Assembly (NCBI GenBank): GCA_026988295.1
Contig: JALSLM010000200.1
Span: forward strand, 1 to 38,638
Direction of reading: 5' to 3'
From: Thiotrichaceae bacterium
Lineage (GTDB): Bacteria > Pseudomonadota > Gammaproteobacteria > Thiotrichales > Thiotrichaceae
Length of the DNA stretch: 38,638 nt
Below the pieces are notes generated by a model. The model did no database searches. It was not told where the DNA came from and saw only the letters and a program-made list of their open reading frames with translations. Below, in pieces: positions 7,066 through 14,808 of this stretch; the first letter of the stretch is position 1, and every line of letters starts with the position of its first letter. A program made the translations under genes and the position numbers.

Positions 7066-7085
7066 AAAAAGGGGGGGATGGGTTT
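7058..7085 (+). repeat. Family P repeat (arm b), overlapping the cbiC stop
   Basis: TATAAAAAAA followed by seven G and ATGGGT. The TAA of cbiC is embedded in the A-rich half. The following 7095-7140 is a degenerate tandem of CTTAAC/ACTCCTT units, another simple-sequence tract, leading to the cbiD start. Confidence 0.8.
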
Positions 7086-7148
7086 TATAGTCTTTAACGC
7101 CTTAACTTCTTAACACCTTAACTCCTTAACTCCTTTAATAATTTAAAC

Positions 7149-8279
7149 ATGCCAAAAACAAGCAACATACCTAAAAAACGCACACGCAAATCACGGGGTA
7201 ACCGTAAAGGTTTCTCAACAGGTGCGAATGCGGCAGCTGCGGCGCGCGCAGCAACACAGGGTTTGGTGACAGGAAAAATCCCTGAGGTAGTTGATTGTCT
7301 ATTGCCTGAAAAAAATCTAGTGCAATTTAAGGTAGTGAGTGCCGAGCTAAGCACACATGATGCCCATGTTGAATTAATAAAAGATGCAGGTGATGACCCT
7401 GATGTTACCCATAATGCAATTATCGTTGCTGATGTCAAACTACTACAAGGCAAAGCCAATCAATTCACACTAAAAGGTGGCGTAGGCGTTGGCATTGTCA
7501 CCCAAAAAGGCTTAGGGCTAGAAGTTGGTGAGCCTGCCATCAACCCGATGCCACGCAAATACATAGAAGAAAATGTACGCATCGCCGCAACTGATTTATT
7601 AAAAAAGCATGGCTTACAAGTCACTATATCAGTCCCTGATGGTGAGCGTTTAGCAACCCGCACCCTCAATGCGCGCCTCGGTATTCTAGGTGGAATTTCT
7701 ATTTTAGGCACAACAGGCATTGTGCATCCGTGGTCTACTGCGGCTTTTCGTGCCAGCGTTATTCAAGGTATAGAAGTCACCGCAAACCAAGGACATGACA
7801 CAGTGGTATTGACCACAGGTGGACGCACTGAAAAATTCACCATGCACGAACTACCTAACTTGCCACAAAGTTGCTTTGTGCAAATGGGGGATTTTTTAAG
7901 TTATGCACTAGATACGGTTATCACTAACAATATAAAAAATGTCGTCATAGGCGGCATGGTCGGCAAACTCACCAAAATAGCACAGGGTGAAACCATGACC
8001 CACGCAGGGCGCAACCCCGTAAATATGGAACTGGTTGCCAGCCTTGCCAAAGAAGCGGGTGCGCCTGATGAGGTTGTCGAAGCCATTAAACAGGCAGAAA
8101 CAGCTCGTTTTGGCAGTGAACAAATGAAACAACTCGGTCTGCAAATGCCTTTTTATAATGCCTTAGCGAAGCGTGTCATCACAACCCTAACAGAACGCTA
8201 CCCACAGCAATTTAACTTACGCATTTTAATTTGTGATTTTGAAGGCAATAAAATCACCGAGGCACAAAGTACACTATGA
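7149..8279 (+). CDS. cbiD: Cobalt-precorrin-5B C1-methyltransferase
   Basis: 376 aa. It methylates C1 during anaerobic ring contraction. The N-terminal RKGFSTGANAAAAARAA (about 24-40) is the CbiD signature. Further conserved stretches are NPMPRKYIEENV, LGILGGISILGTTGIVHPWS (about 179-198), VVLTTGGRTE and VVIGGMVGKLTKIAQG. The basic N-terminus (residues 5-20) is a short extension. CbiD is specific to the anaerobic pathway and replaces CobF function, supporting the early-cobalt assignment. No strong Shine-Dalgarno precedes the start. The TGA overlaps the next gene's ATG (CTATGA). Confidence 0.95.
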   Translation: MPKTSNIPKKRTRKSRGNRKGFSTGANAAAAARAATQGLVTGKIPEVVDCLLPEKNLVQFKVVSAELSTHDAHVELIKDAGDDPDVTHNAIIVADVKLLQGKANQFTLKGGVGVGIVTQKGLGLEVGEPAINPMPRKYIEENVRIAATDLLKKHGLQVTISVPDGERLATRTLNARLGILGGISILGTTGIVHPWSTAAFRASVIQGIEVTANQGHDTVVLTTGGRTEKFTMHELPNLPQSCFVQMGDFLSYALDTVITNNIKNVVIGGMVGKLTKIAQGETMTHAGRNPVNMELVASLAKEAGAPDEVVEAIKQAETARFGSEQMKQLGLQMPFYNALAKRVITTLTERYPQQFNLRILICDFEGNKITEAQSTL

Positions 8280-9580
8280 CTCATCAAGCTAATATTTGTA
8301 ATATCGTCGGCATACTCGAAGACGGTGAAAATAGCCTCAGTTCAGCAGCAATTAAAGCACTAGCACAAACGGATGTGCTTATCGGTAGCCCACGTTTTAT
8401 ACAAACAATCGCACACCTACTTAAAGATACAGTTGAGAAAAAAGATTTTAGTGGCAGCATTATGCAAGTGCCTGACTGGGTACAAGCTGACTTAGAAAAG
8501 CATAAAAAAGTCGTGGTACTGGCAACGGGTGATCCGCTATGTCATGGAATCGGGGCTTATCTAGTTAAAAAAATTGGTATCGAAAAGTGCCATTTCATCC
8601 CCAATCTCAGCATGTTTCAGCTTGCTTTCGCGCGTTTAGGCTTGGCTTGGCAGAGTGTAAAAATCAGCTCCATTCATAGTAAAGATATGGGCGAGTGGAC
8701 ACCTAACGCACCACACAATCACCCCATGCGAGCATTGCTCAATGATTGTCAACAGCATGACTTAATTGTTGTTTATACCAGCCCCGACAACTCCCCTAAA
8801 CGTATCGCCAAGATGCTGAAAATTGAATCTCTGGGCGATCAGTTTGAAATGCTTATCGCCTCAGCACTTAGCACCGAAAATGAAAGTCTTAGTGATTGGC
8901 TCAGCATAGACGAGGCACAGCATTATGCTTATGGCGACCCCAATTTAGTCATCATCAAGCGCATTAAAAGCCCGCAACAAGCTGTTTTAATGGGCTTAGA
9001 TGATGATCAGTATCAGCAACGCATGGCGGGCAATAAAGGCTTGATCACCAAACAAGAAGTTCGTGCGGTATCACTGGCAAAAATGCAATTAAAACGTAAC
9101 AGTATTGTATGGGATATTGGTGCTGGATCAGGCTCGATTGGCTTGGAATGTGCGCAACTTTGTGCTGAAGGCTTTGTTTATGCGATTGAAAAAAATCAGG
9201 CTGATTATGAGATTGTGCAAAGCAATCATCAATCACGCTTATTATCAAACTATCGTATCGAACTGGGAAAAGCACCGCAGGGGCTTGAAAACTGGGAAAA
9301 CCCTGATGCTATTTTTATCGGTGGCTCAGGTGGCAATCTAGCAGAATTAATACAGTTATGTCTTTCTCGTTTAAATCCTGACGGCAGATTAGTCATGAAT
9401 TTCATCACCTTAGAGAATCTTAATACTGCCTGCAATACACTCAAACAAATGGAAAATATTGAGTGGCATTACATCCAAATGCAAGTATCACGCAGTAAAG
9501 CCATTTTAAATATGCAACGACTTGAAGCAGAAAACCCTGTATTCATTATAACCGCCAAACCAATGTTGATGGAGTACTAA
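8276..9580 (+). CDS. cbiET: Bifunctional CbiE-CbiT (CobL-like): C5/C15 methyltransferase and decarboxylase
   Basis: 434 aa. A fusion that adds methyls at C5 and C15 and decarboxylates the C12 acetate. Residues 1-230 are the tetrapyrrole-methylase CbiE part (VGILEDGENSLSSAAIKAL; ATGDPLCHGIGAYL). Residues 245-434 are the class I methyltransferase CbiT part, with GLITKQEVRAVSLAKMQL and the SAM motif VWDIGAGSGSIGLECA (about 277-292), then FIGGSGGNLAELI. Fusion of the two is common in both pathways (CobL), so the name depends on context. Start overlaps cbiD; one base separates its stop from cbiL. Confidence 0.94.
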   Translation: MTHQANICNIVGILEDGENSLSSAAIKALAQTDVLIGSPRFIQTIAHLLKDTVEKKDFSGSIMQVPDWVQADLEKHKKVVVLATGDPLCHGIGAYLVKKIGIEKCHFIPNLSMFQLAFARLGLAWQSVKISSIHSKDMGEWTPNAPHNHPMRALLNDCQQHDLIVVYTSPDNSPKRIAKMLKIESLGDQFEMLIASALSTENESLSDWLSIDEAQHYAYGDPNLVIIKRIKSPQQAVLMGLDDDQYQQRMAGNKGLITKQEVRAVSLAKMQLKRNSIVWDIGAGSGSIGLECAQLCAEGFVYAIEKNQADYEIVQSNHQSRLLSNYRIELGKAPQGLENWENPDAIFIGGSGGNLAELIQLCLSRLNPDGRLVMNFITLENLNTACNTLKQMENIEWHYIQMQVSRSKAILNMQRLEAENPVFIITAKPMLMEY

Positions 9581-9581
9581 A

Positions 9582-10352
9582 ATGACAAACTTCGGACGCT
9601 TAATCGGCGCATCACTTGGTCCAGGTGACCCTGATCTAATGTCACTAGCAGCACATAAAGCACTCAGTAGCGATGCTTATTGGGCTTACCCTATTCGTCG
9701 CAAAGGTGCGAGTAGCTATGCATTAGAAATTGCTCTGCGCGCAGGTTTTACATTGCCTGAAGCCAATATGCCGCTGATCTTTCCCATGACCCATGACCCT
9801 GAAAAACTAGCAACATATTGGGACAGGGCAGCCACCAGCGTGATCGACATCTTAAAGAAAGGCAAAGATGTGGTTTTTTTGGTTGAAGGTGATGCTTCAA
9901 CTTACTCCACCTTTTGTCACTTAAAGCGCACTGTGCTTGCAAAACAAGCTGAAATAAAAACACATACTATCGCTGGGGTGAGTTCATTTAATGCCGCCGC
10001 TGCGAGTGCAGGAGAAAGCCTAGTTGAAGTTGATGAGACGATGGCAGTTGTTCCCGCAGGTTATGGCGTAGAGTGGATAGAAAAACTCATGACTGACTTT
10101 GATACTTTGGTGTTGCTCAAAGTTAAACCCTTATTGGATGAGATTATCGCGCTGGCAGAAAAATACCAAATGGTAGATGGTTGCCGCTTTATTGAAAAGG
10201 CAGGAACTCCCGAGGAGAAAATTATTAACGATATTTGTACCTTAAAAGGTCAAACGGTGAATTACTTATCACTGATAATTATTCACAATCCACATCGACA
10301 ACAGATGCAAATTATGCGTGGTTGTCGAAAAAAGAAGCAAGAAAAACTATAA
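9582..10352 (+). CDS. cbiL: Cobalt-factor-II / precorrin-2 C20-methyltransferase
   Basis: 256 aa tetrapyrrole methylase. GRLIGASLGPGDPDLMSLAA (5-24) is motif I. WAYPIRRKGASSYAL, VVFLVEGDASTYSTF (about 103-117) and TIAGVSSFNAAAASAGESL (about 129-147) are typical of CobI/CbiL. The C-terminus is basic (CRKKKQEKL), and its TAA (10350-10352) is the first part of a family P inverted pair, so the last residues may have been altered by the repeat. The first methylation after cobalt insertion is encoded late in the operon, just before the large hairpin. Confidence 0.94.
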   Translation: MTNFGRLIGASLGPGDPDLMSLAAHKALSSDAYWAYPIRRKGASSYALEIALRAGFTLPEANMPLIFPMTHDPEKLATYWDRAATSVIDILKKGKDVVFLVEGDASTYSTFCHLKRTVLAKQAEIKTHTIAGVSSFNAAAASAGESLVEVDETMAVVPAGYGVEWIEKLMTDFDTLVLLKVKPLLDEIIALAEKYQMVDGCRFIEKAGTPEEKIINDICTLKGQTVNYLSLIIIHNPHRQQMQIMRGCRKKKQEKL

Positions 10353-10402
10353 AAAAGGGGGGGGATGGGTATGTATATATATACCCATCCCCCCCCTTTT
10401 TT
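10351..10402 (+). terminator. Family P inverted pair forming a 22-bp hairpin between cbiL and cbiM
   Basis: Left arm A6 G8 ATGGGTAT (10351-10372) and right arm ATACCCAT C8 T6 (10381-10402) are perfectly complementary, separated by GTATATAT. The stem ends in T6, so it has the form of a strong intrinsic terminator or an mRNA-stabilising structure. It divides the operon into cbiA-cbiL and cbiM-cobT. Confidence 0.8.
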
Positions 10403-10465
10403 ACAATTTTTTATGTTTAGCAACACAGTTTAGCAAAATAGTTTAACAACAAGGAAATTACAATT

Positions 10466-11152
10466 ATGCATATTGAAGTAGGCGTTGTAGATAGCGCAAA
10501 AATGGTTTTAAGTTACGCGACAGCAACAGTGGCATTTTCTTATCTTGCCAAGCAAGCATGGGATACCATCAAAGAAAAGGGGGCAACATCACTATTATTA
10601 CGTGCTATTACTACCACACTGTTTGTTTTAGTCTTTTTTGAGGTTTTCCCACATCACTCCGTAGGTATATCAGAAGTTCACTTGATTCTGGGTTCGACAC
10701 TCTTTCTTATTTTTGGCTTAGCACCTGCTGGCATTGGTCTAGCACTTGGACTGCTCATTCAGGGCTTATTCTTCGCTCCGTTTGATTTGCCAAACTATGC
10801 GGTGAATGTCACCACTTTACTTGTGCCACTTTATACAATGGCATTAGTTGCAAAAAAGATTATCGCACCATCAACCGCTTACAAAGACTTAAGCTATGTT
10901 CAAACGGTTAAGCTATCACTCGCTTATCAAGGTGGAATTATTTCATGGGTTGCATTTTGGGCACTTTATGGACAAGGCTTTGGTGCAGAAAACCTTAGTT
11001 CCGTTGCCACCTTCTCATTAGCGTATAGCACAGTTGTGTTACTTGAACCTCTTGTTGATATTGCAATATTGGCAGGTGCAAAAACATTTAGTCGCCTACA
11101 GTACAGCAATTTCGTTAGCACACGTTTATATCACACAGAAGCACAAGCCTAA
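10466..11152 (+). CDS. cbiM: CbiM-type energy-coupling factor cobalt transporter S component
   Basis: 228 aa, with about six membrane segments. The protein begins MHIEVGVV; the N-terminal Met-His of CbiM/NikM ligates Co2+/Ni2+ after the Met is kept at the periplasmic face. The conserved core FFEVFPHHSVGISEVHLILGST and AGIGLALGLLIQGLFFAPFD (about 64-115) is characteristic of the variant found in B12 operons of proteobacteria. No CbiN, CbiQ or CbiO genes follow, so the ECF module is either elsewhere or this subunit works alone. AAGGAAATTACAATT precedes the ATG. The stop overlaps the cbiG start (TAATG). Confidence 0.88.
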   Translation: MHIEVGVVDSAKMVLSYATATVAFSYLAKQAWDTIKEKGATSLLLRAITTTLFVLVFFEVFPHHSVGISEVHLILGSTLFLIFGLAPAGIGLALGLLIQGLFFAPFDLPNYAVNVTTLLVPLYTMALVAKKIIAPSTAYKDLSYVQTVKLSLAYQGGIISWVAFWALYGQGFGAENLSSVATFSLAYSTVVLLEPLVDIAILAGAKTFSRLQYSNFVSTRLYHTEAQA

Positions 11153-12327
11153 TGACTATACAGAATGAGTCTATCGCTTTGCTTGCTATCACTAAAAGTG
11201 GTGCAAGCAAGGCGGCGATAATTGCTGCTGAGCTTCCTGAGGCTGATATTTTTATCAGCGAAAAGTTCAGTGATTTACTCAAAGATGTGCCGAACAAGGT
11301 CACGGCTATTGCTTTACCCGCCAAAGACCATATCGGTACACTCTTTGCCAACTATGATCAGATTGTATTTTTAGTGGCACTCGGTGGCGTGGTGCGTCTT
11401 ATCGCAGAGCATCTTAAAAGCAAAGAAACCGACCCAGGTATAATTGTCGTCGATAATGCGGCACAGTTTGTTATCCCCGTGTTATCTGGGCATATTGGTG
11501 GTGCGAATGAGTTTGCGATCAAACTCGCAGAGATACTAGGTGCAACACCTGTGGTCACAACCGCAGCAGATGTTGGCAATACCGTTGCTGTTGATATTTT
11601 AGGGCGTGATTTAGGTTGGAAAACCGAAGCACGAGACAAGAGTTTAACCCGTGTCGCAGCCATGATGGTCAATGAAGAACCCGTAGCCATGATTCAAGAA
11701 ACAGGTTCTCAGGTGAATGATTGGTGGAAAAGCACTAAACCTCTGCCTAAAAACATCCATTTATTTGACACTTTTAATGAAGTTGATTTGGATAAGTTCG
11801 CCGGTATTCTTTGGGTGACACAAGCCACAATCCCCGAAAGCACATGGGATAAACTCACCGACCGCCTGATTGTATATCGTCCATCTAATAGCAAACAGGA
11901 TGATCAAAAAATGCAAAAAAAGGGGGGGATGGGTTTTGAGCTAATTATCGGTATTGGTTGTGATCGTGGAACACCGCTTGCAACACTGCAAACAGCTTTG
12001 CGATTAGCACTCAAACAAATTAATGCACAGCAAACGCAGATCAAAGCTTTTGCCACCATTGATAAAAAAGCCGATGAAACAAGTATCAATCAGCTCGTAA
12101 AGCAAATGGATAAACCCATTATTCATTACTCAGCACATGAACTGGCACAAGTGAGCGTCCCCAACCCTTCAGAAGTTGTTATGAAATATGTTGGCACACC
12201 TGCTGTTTCAGAAGCGGCTGCCATTCTAGCCGCTAACACAACGATGCAAAACCTGCTTGTTGAAAAATTTAAACACCGTGGGGATGATGGCAAAAATGCC
12301 ACTATTTCCATTGTTAAATCCCTCTAA
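11152..12327 (+). CDS. cbiG: Cobalt-precorrin-5A hydrolase, with CobE-like C-terminal domain
   Basis: 391 aa. It opens the delta-lactone of cobalt-precorrin-5A, releasing acetaldehyde. The N-terminal and middle parts carry VFLVALGGVVRLIAEHL, DPGIIVVD and VIPVLSGHIGGANEFAIKLA (about 74-125). The C-terminal CbiG/CobE domain starts FELIIGIGCDRGTPLATLQ (about 262-280). Between them is a linker, residues 254-263 (MQKKGGMGFE), that is encoded by a family P repeat: A7 at 11915-11921 and G7 at 11922-11928. The protein is otherwise full length, so the insert keeps the frame. A one-base slip in either tract would remove the C-terminal domain. Confidence 0.93.
   Translation: MTIQNESIALLAITKSGASKAAIIAAELPEADIFISEKFSDLLKDVPNKVTAIALPAKDHIGTLFANYDQIVFLVALGGVVRLIAEHLKSKETDPGIIVVDNAAQFVIPVLSGHIGGANEFAIKLAEILGATPVVTTAADVGNTVAVDILGRDLGWKTEARDKSLTRVAAMMVNEEPVAMIQETGSQVNDWWKSTKPLPKNIHLFDTFNEVDLDKFAGILWVTQATIPESTWDKLTDRLIVYRPSNSKQDDQKMQKKGGMGFELIIGIGCDRGTPLATLQTALRLALKQINAQQTQIKAFATIDKKADETSINQLVKQMDKPIIHYSAHELAQVSVPNPSEVVMKYVGTPAVSEAAAILAANTTMQNLLVEKFKHRGDDGKNATISIVKSL
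11911..11936 (+). repeat. Family P repeat (arm d) translated within cbiG
   Basis: ATGCAAAAAAAGG, completing G7, then ATGGGTTTT. It matches the intergenic copies base for base in its core, and is read as Lys-Lys-Gly-Gly-Met-Gly between the two domains of CbiG. A7 and G7 are adjacent mononucleotide tracts within coding sequence. Confidence 0.9.
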
Positions 12328-12370
12328 CCTCTAACTCCTAACCCCAAAAAACAAGGTAAAGAAAAATACT

Positions 12371-13675
12371 ATGAGTAAAGGAAAAATCCTGCTGGTCGGT
12401 TTCGGCCCTGGTTCAGGCGAACACATGACATTTCGCGCCCGTGAGGCCATTGAAGAATCAGATGTCGTCATTGGCTATTCAACCTATATCAACCTCGTCA
12501 AAGATTTATTACGTGATAAGGAAGTCATTCGCAAAGGCATGACAGAAGAAACTGATCGTGCTGTTGAAGCCTATGAACATGCTAAAAAAGGCAAAACAGT
12601 GGCACTCATATCATCAGGTGATATTGGTGTATACGGTATGGCAGGCCCTAGCTATGAAGTATTATTTCAAGCGGGCTGGAAGCCAGGTGATGATATTGAA
12701 GTGGAGTTAGTTCCTGGAACGACGGCATTATCATCCTGTGCGGCACGGGTTGGGTCGCCACTTACCCATGATTTTTGCTCAATCTCATTATCTGATTTGC
12801 TAACCCCTTGGCCAACTATCGCACGGCGTTTAGATGCTGTTGCTGACTCTGATTTTGTAATAGCACTTTACAACCCTAAAAGCGGTCGTCGTCGCCAACA
12901 AATTGTTGAAGCACAGCGTATTTTCTTAAAATATCGCTCGCCTGACACCCCCGTAGCTATCGTTAAATCTGCCTATCGTGATCTTGAAAAAATTCAGCTC
13001 GTTACACTAAAAGAAATGGCTGATTGTGATATTGGGATGTTGACCACTGTACTCATTGGTAATAGTAGCACCTTTTTTAAAGAGGGCTTAATGGTCACGC
13101 CACGAGGCTATGCTAATAAGTATGAAAATATAACAGGCAGTGTTAAAGCAGGTGAAAAACGGGGTCGCTCATTATCGCTGGGTTTAGATGGCTGGAAAGC
13201 ATCTATCAAAGAAGCCTTGTCTACTGCTACTGATGCTACCAATATCGAAGCAATACTCGAAGCCAAAGCAGCTGATTTCGAACTATCTATTGAAGAAATA
13301 TTCTTAGCACTCGCTTCTTCTGAAGAAAGCTCACAAGATGATATTGTATTAGCACATCAACTTGAGCGCGAAGAAGGCTTAAAAGCTTTTACACGCTTTA
13401 TTAAAGAATCCCCCAATCAAGACTCCCCAATGAATCTTACCATCGGTGAAAAGCGAACAGGTCAAACACAATTAAGCGCATTTGATGCCAATAACGTGTG
13501 TTTTAGTGACAACAATATAGTGCTAGATAATAAAGAAGGCATCACCGCCAATATTCATACAGCAGCAATTCAACACATCTGGACAATTGAGAAAGATGGC
13601 ATAACACAATCCATTTGGCTATTAGACAAAAAAGGTAATAGCCTACTTTACACCTATATTAGGAGAGACTCATGA
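12371..13675 (+). CDS. cbiH: Cobalt-precorrin-3 C17-methyltransferase fused to a ChuX/HutX-like domain
   Basis: 434 aa, against about 240-250 for CbiH/CobJ. Residues 1-250 are the tetrapyrrole methylase: LLVGFGPGSGEHMTFRA (6-22), ALISSGDIGVYGMAGP, LVPGTTALSSCAARVGSPL and FVIALYNPKSGRR; it methylates C17 and drives ring contraction. Residues about 270-434 form an extension. LEAKAADFELSIEEIFLAL (about 295-313) resembles the N-terminal helix-turn of ChuX. NKEGITANIHTAAIQHIW (about 386-403) and IWLLDKKGNSLLYTYIRRD (about 415-433) resemble the ChuX/HutX/HemS end, where a strand pair leads to FFDxxGxxxLKIFLGRD. It has one Cys and no Fe-S motif, unlike CbiH60. Its stop overlaps cobT (ATGA). Confidence 0.88.
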   Translation: MSKGKILLVGFGPGSGEHMTFRAREAIEESDVVIGYSTYINLVKDLLRDKEVIRKGMTEETDRAVEAYEHAKKGKTVALISSGDIGVYGMAGPSYEVLFQAGWKPGDDIEVELVPGTTALSSCAARVGSPLTHDFCSISLSDLLTPWPTIARRLDAVADSDFVIALYNPKSGRRRQQIVEAQRIFLKYRSPDTPVAIVKSAYRDLEKIQLVTLKEMADCDIGMLTTVLIGNSSTFFKEGLMVTPRGYANKYENITGSVKAGEKRGRSLSLGLDGWKASIKEALSTATDATNIEAILEAKAADFELSIEEIFLALASSEESSQDDIVLAHQLEREEGLKAFTRFIKESPNQDSPMNLTIGEKRTGQTQLSAFDANNVCFSDNNIVLDNKEGITANIHTAAIQHIWTIEKDGITQSIWLLDKKGNSLLYTYIRRDS

Positions 13676-14724
13676 GCTGGATAAAAAACCCTACACCTAT
13701 CAGAAACGCACTGTTTAAAGAAAAAGCACTAGAAAGACAATCACAGCTAACAAAACCAGCAGGCTCATTAGGCAAACTAGAAGCACTTGCAGTAACTTTA
13801 GCTGACCTACAACAAAGCGAAAAGCCTTCTGCTGACAATATTAATATTTCAGTTTTTGCAGGTGATCATGGCATTGCAGAAGAAGGAGTTTCTGCTTTTC
13901 CGCAAGAGGTGACCGTGCAAATGATTTCCAATTTTTTACAAGGCGGCGCGGCTATCAGTGTACTCGCAAAACAGCTAGATGCAGCGTTTGAAGTCGTTGA
14001 TACAGGCATACTCACAGAGCTACCCGCACAAGATGGCTTAGTGATTCAACGTGCGGCTGCGGGTACTAAAAACAGCTTACACCATGAAGCAATGACCCAG
14101 ACTCAACTCGATATCGCCTTACAAGCAGGACGTAATGCAGCACTTCGAGCCGTTAAAAACAAGGCTGATATTTTTATTGGTGGTGAAATGGGTATTGCCA
14201 ATACCACCACCGCAACCGTGCTGTATTGCGCCTTATTAGAACTTAGCCCTGAAGAAATCACAGGCGCAGGAACAGGTCTAGATGATGCAGGGATTCGCCA
14301 TAAAACAAAGGTAGTCGCTGGCATACTTAAGAAGCATCAAGACTGTGGTACAGATGCATTAGCCTGGCTACGTTGCGCAGGAGGGTTTGAAGTAGCCGCA
14401 CTCACAGGCGCTTATCTGCAAGCTGCACAATCAGGTTTACCCATTTTAGTTGATGGTTTTATTAGCACAGCCGCCGCATTATGTGCCGTGCGTATTCAAG
14501 CCGAAGCGAATGATTATCTATTATTCGCACACACTTCAGCCGAACAAGGTCATCGCAAGACAATAGAAAGCTTAAACCAAACTGCTTTATTAAATATTGG
14601 CATGAGACTAGGCGAAGGCAGTGGCGCAGCAGTAGCGGTTTCATTATTACGTTCAGCCTGTGCTCTGCATAATGATATGGCAACCTTTGCCGAAGCAGCC
14701 GTTGCTGGGCAAGAAACAGCTTAG
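13672..14724 (+). CDS. cobT: Nicotinate-nucleotide:dimethylbenzimidazole phosphoribosyltransferase
   Basis: 350 aa. It makes alpha-ribazole phosphate for the lower ligand. The sequence follows CobT order: LTKPAGSLGKLEALAVTLA (about 26-44), VFAGDHGIAEEGVSAFPQEVT (about 63-83), GEMGIANTTTATVL (about 172-185), TGAGTGLDDAGIRHK (about 202-216), PILVDGFISTAAAL and MRLGEGSGAAVAV, whose Glu315 is the expected catalytic base. The start overlaps the cbiH stop with AGGAGAG 5 bases upstream. It is the last gene of the operon; a hairpin follows. The other nucleotide-loop genes (cobU, cobS, cobC) are absent here. Confidence 0.96.
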   Translation: MSWIKNPTPIRNALFKEKALERQSQLTKPAGSLGKLEALAVTLADLQQSEKPSADNINISVFAGDHGIAEEGVSAFPQEVTVQMISNFLQGGAAISVLAKQLDAAFEVVDTGILTELPAQDGLVIQRAAAGTKNSLHHEAMTQTQLDIALQAGRNAALRAVKNKADIFIGGEMGIANTTTATVLYCALLELSPEEITGAGTGLDDAGIRHKTKVVAGILKKHQDCGTDALAWLRCAGGFEVAALTGAYLQAAQSGLPILVDGFISTAAALCAVRIQAEANDYLLFAHTSAEQGHRKTIESLNQTALLNIGMRLGEGSGAAVAVSLLRSACALHNDMATFAEAAVAGQETA

Positions 14725-14734
14725 CAGTTTATCA

Positions 14735-14780
14735 TCATCGAAATAGTAGGGGCACCCCTTGTGGGTGCCCAAAACAAATC
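14735..14780. terminator. Family C repeat hairpin between convergent cobT and the tandem-repeat gene
   Basis: GGGCACCC (14750-14757), CTTGT loop, GGGTGCCC (14763-14770), a perfect 8-bp GC stem flanked by ATCGAAATAGTAGG and AAAACAAA. Related units occur near 25460 and 26170. It sits 26 bases after cobT and 39 bases from the end of the opposing gene, a natural bidirectional terminator. Confidence 0.65.
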
Positions 14781-14808
14781 AGCTACGCCCCTTATTCTCG
14801 GCTAGCAA

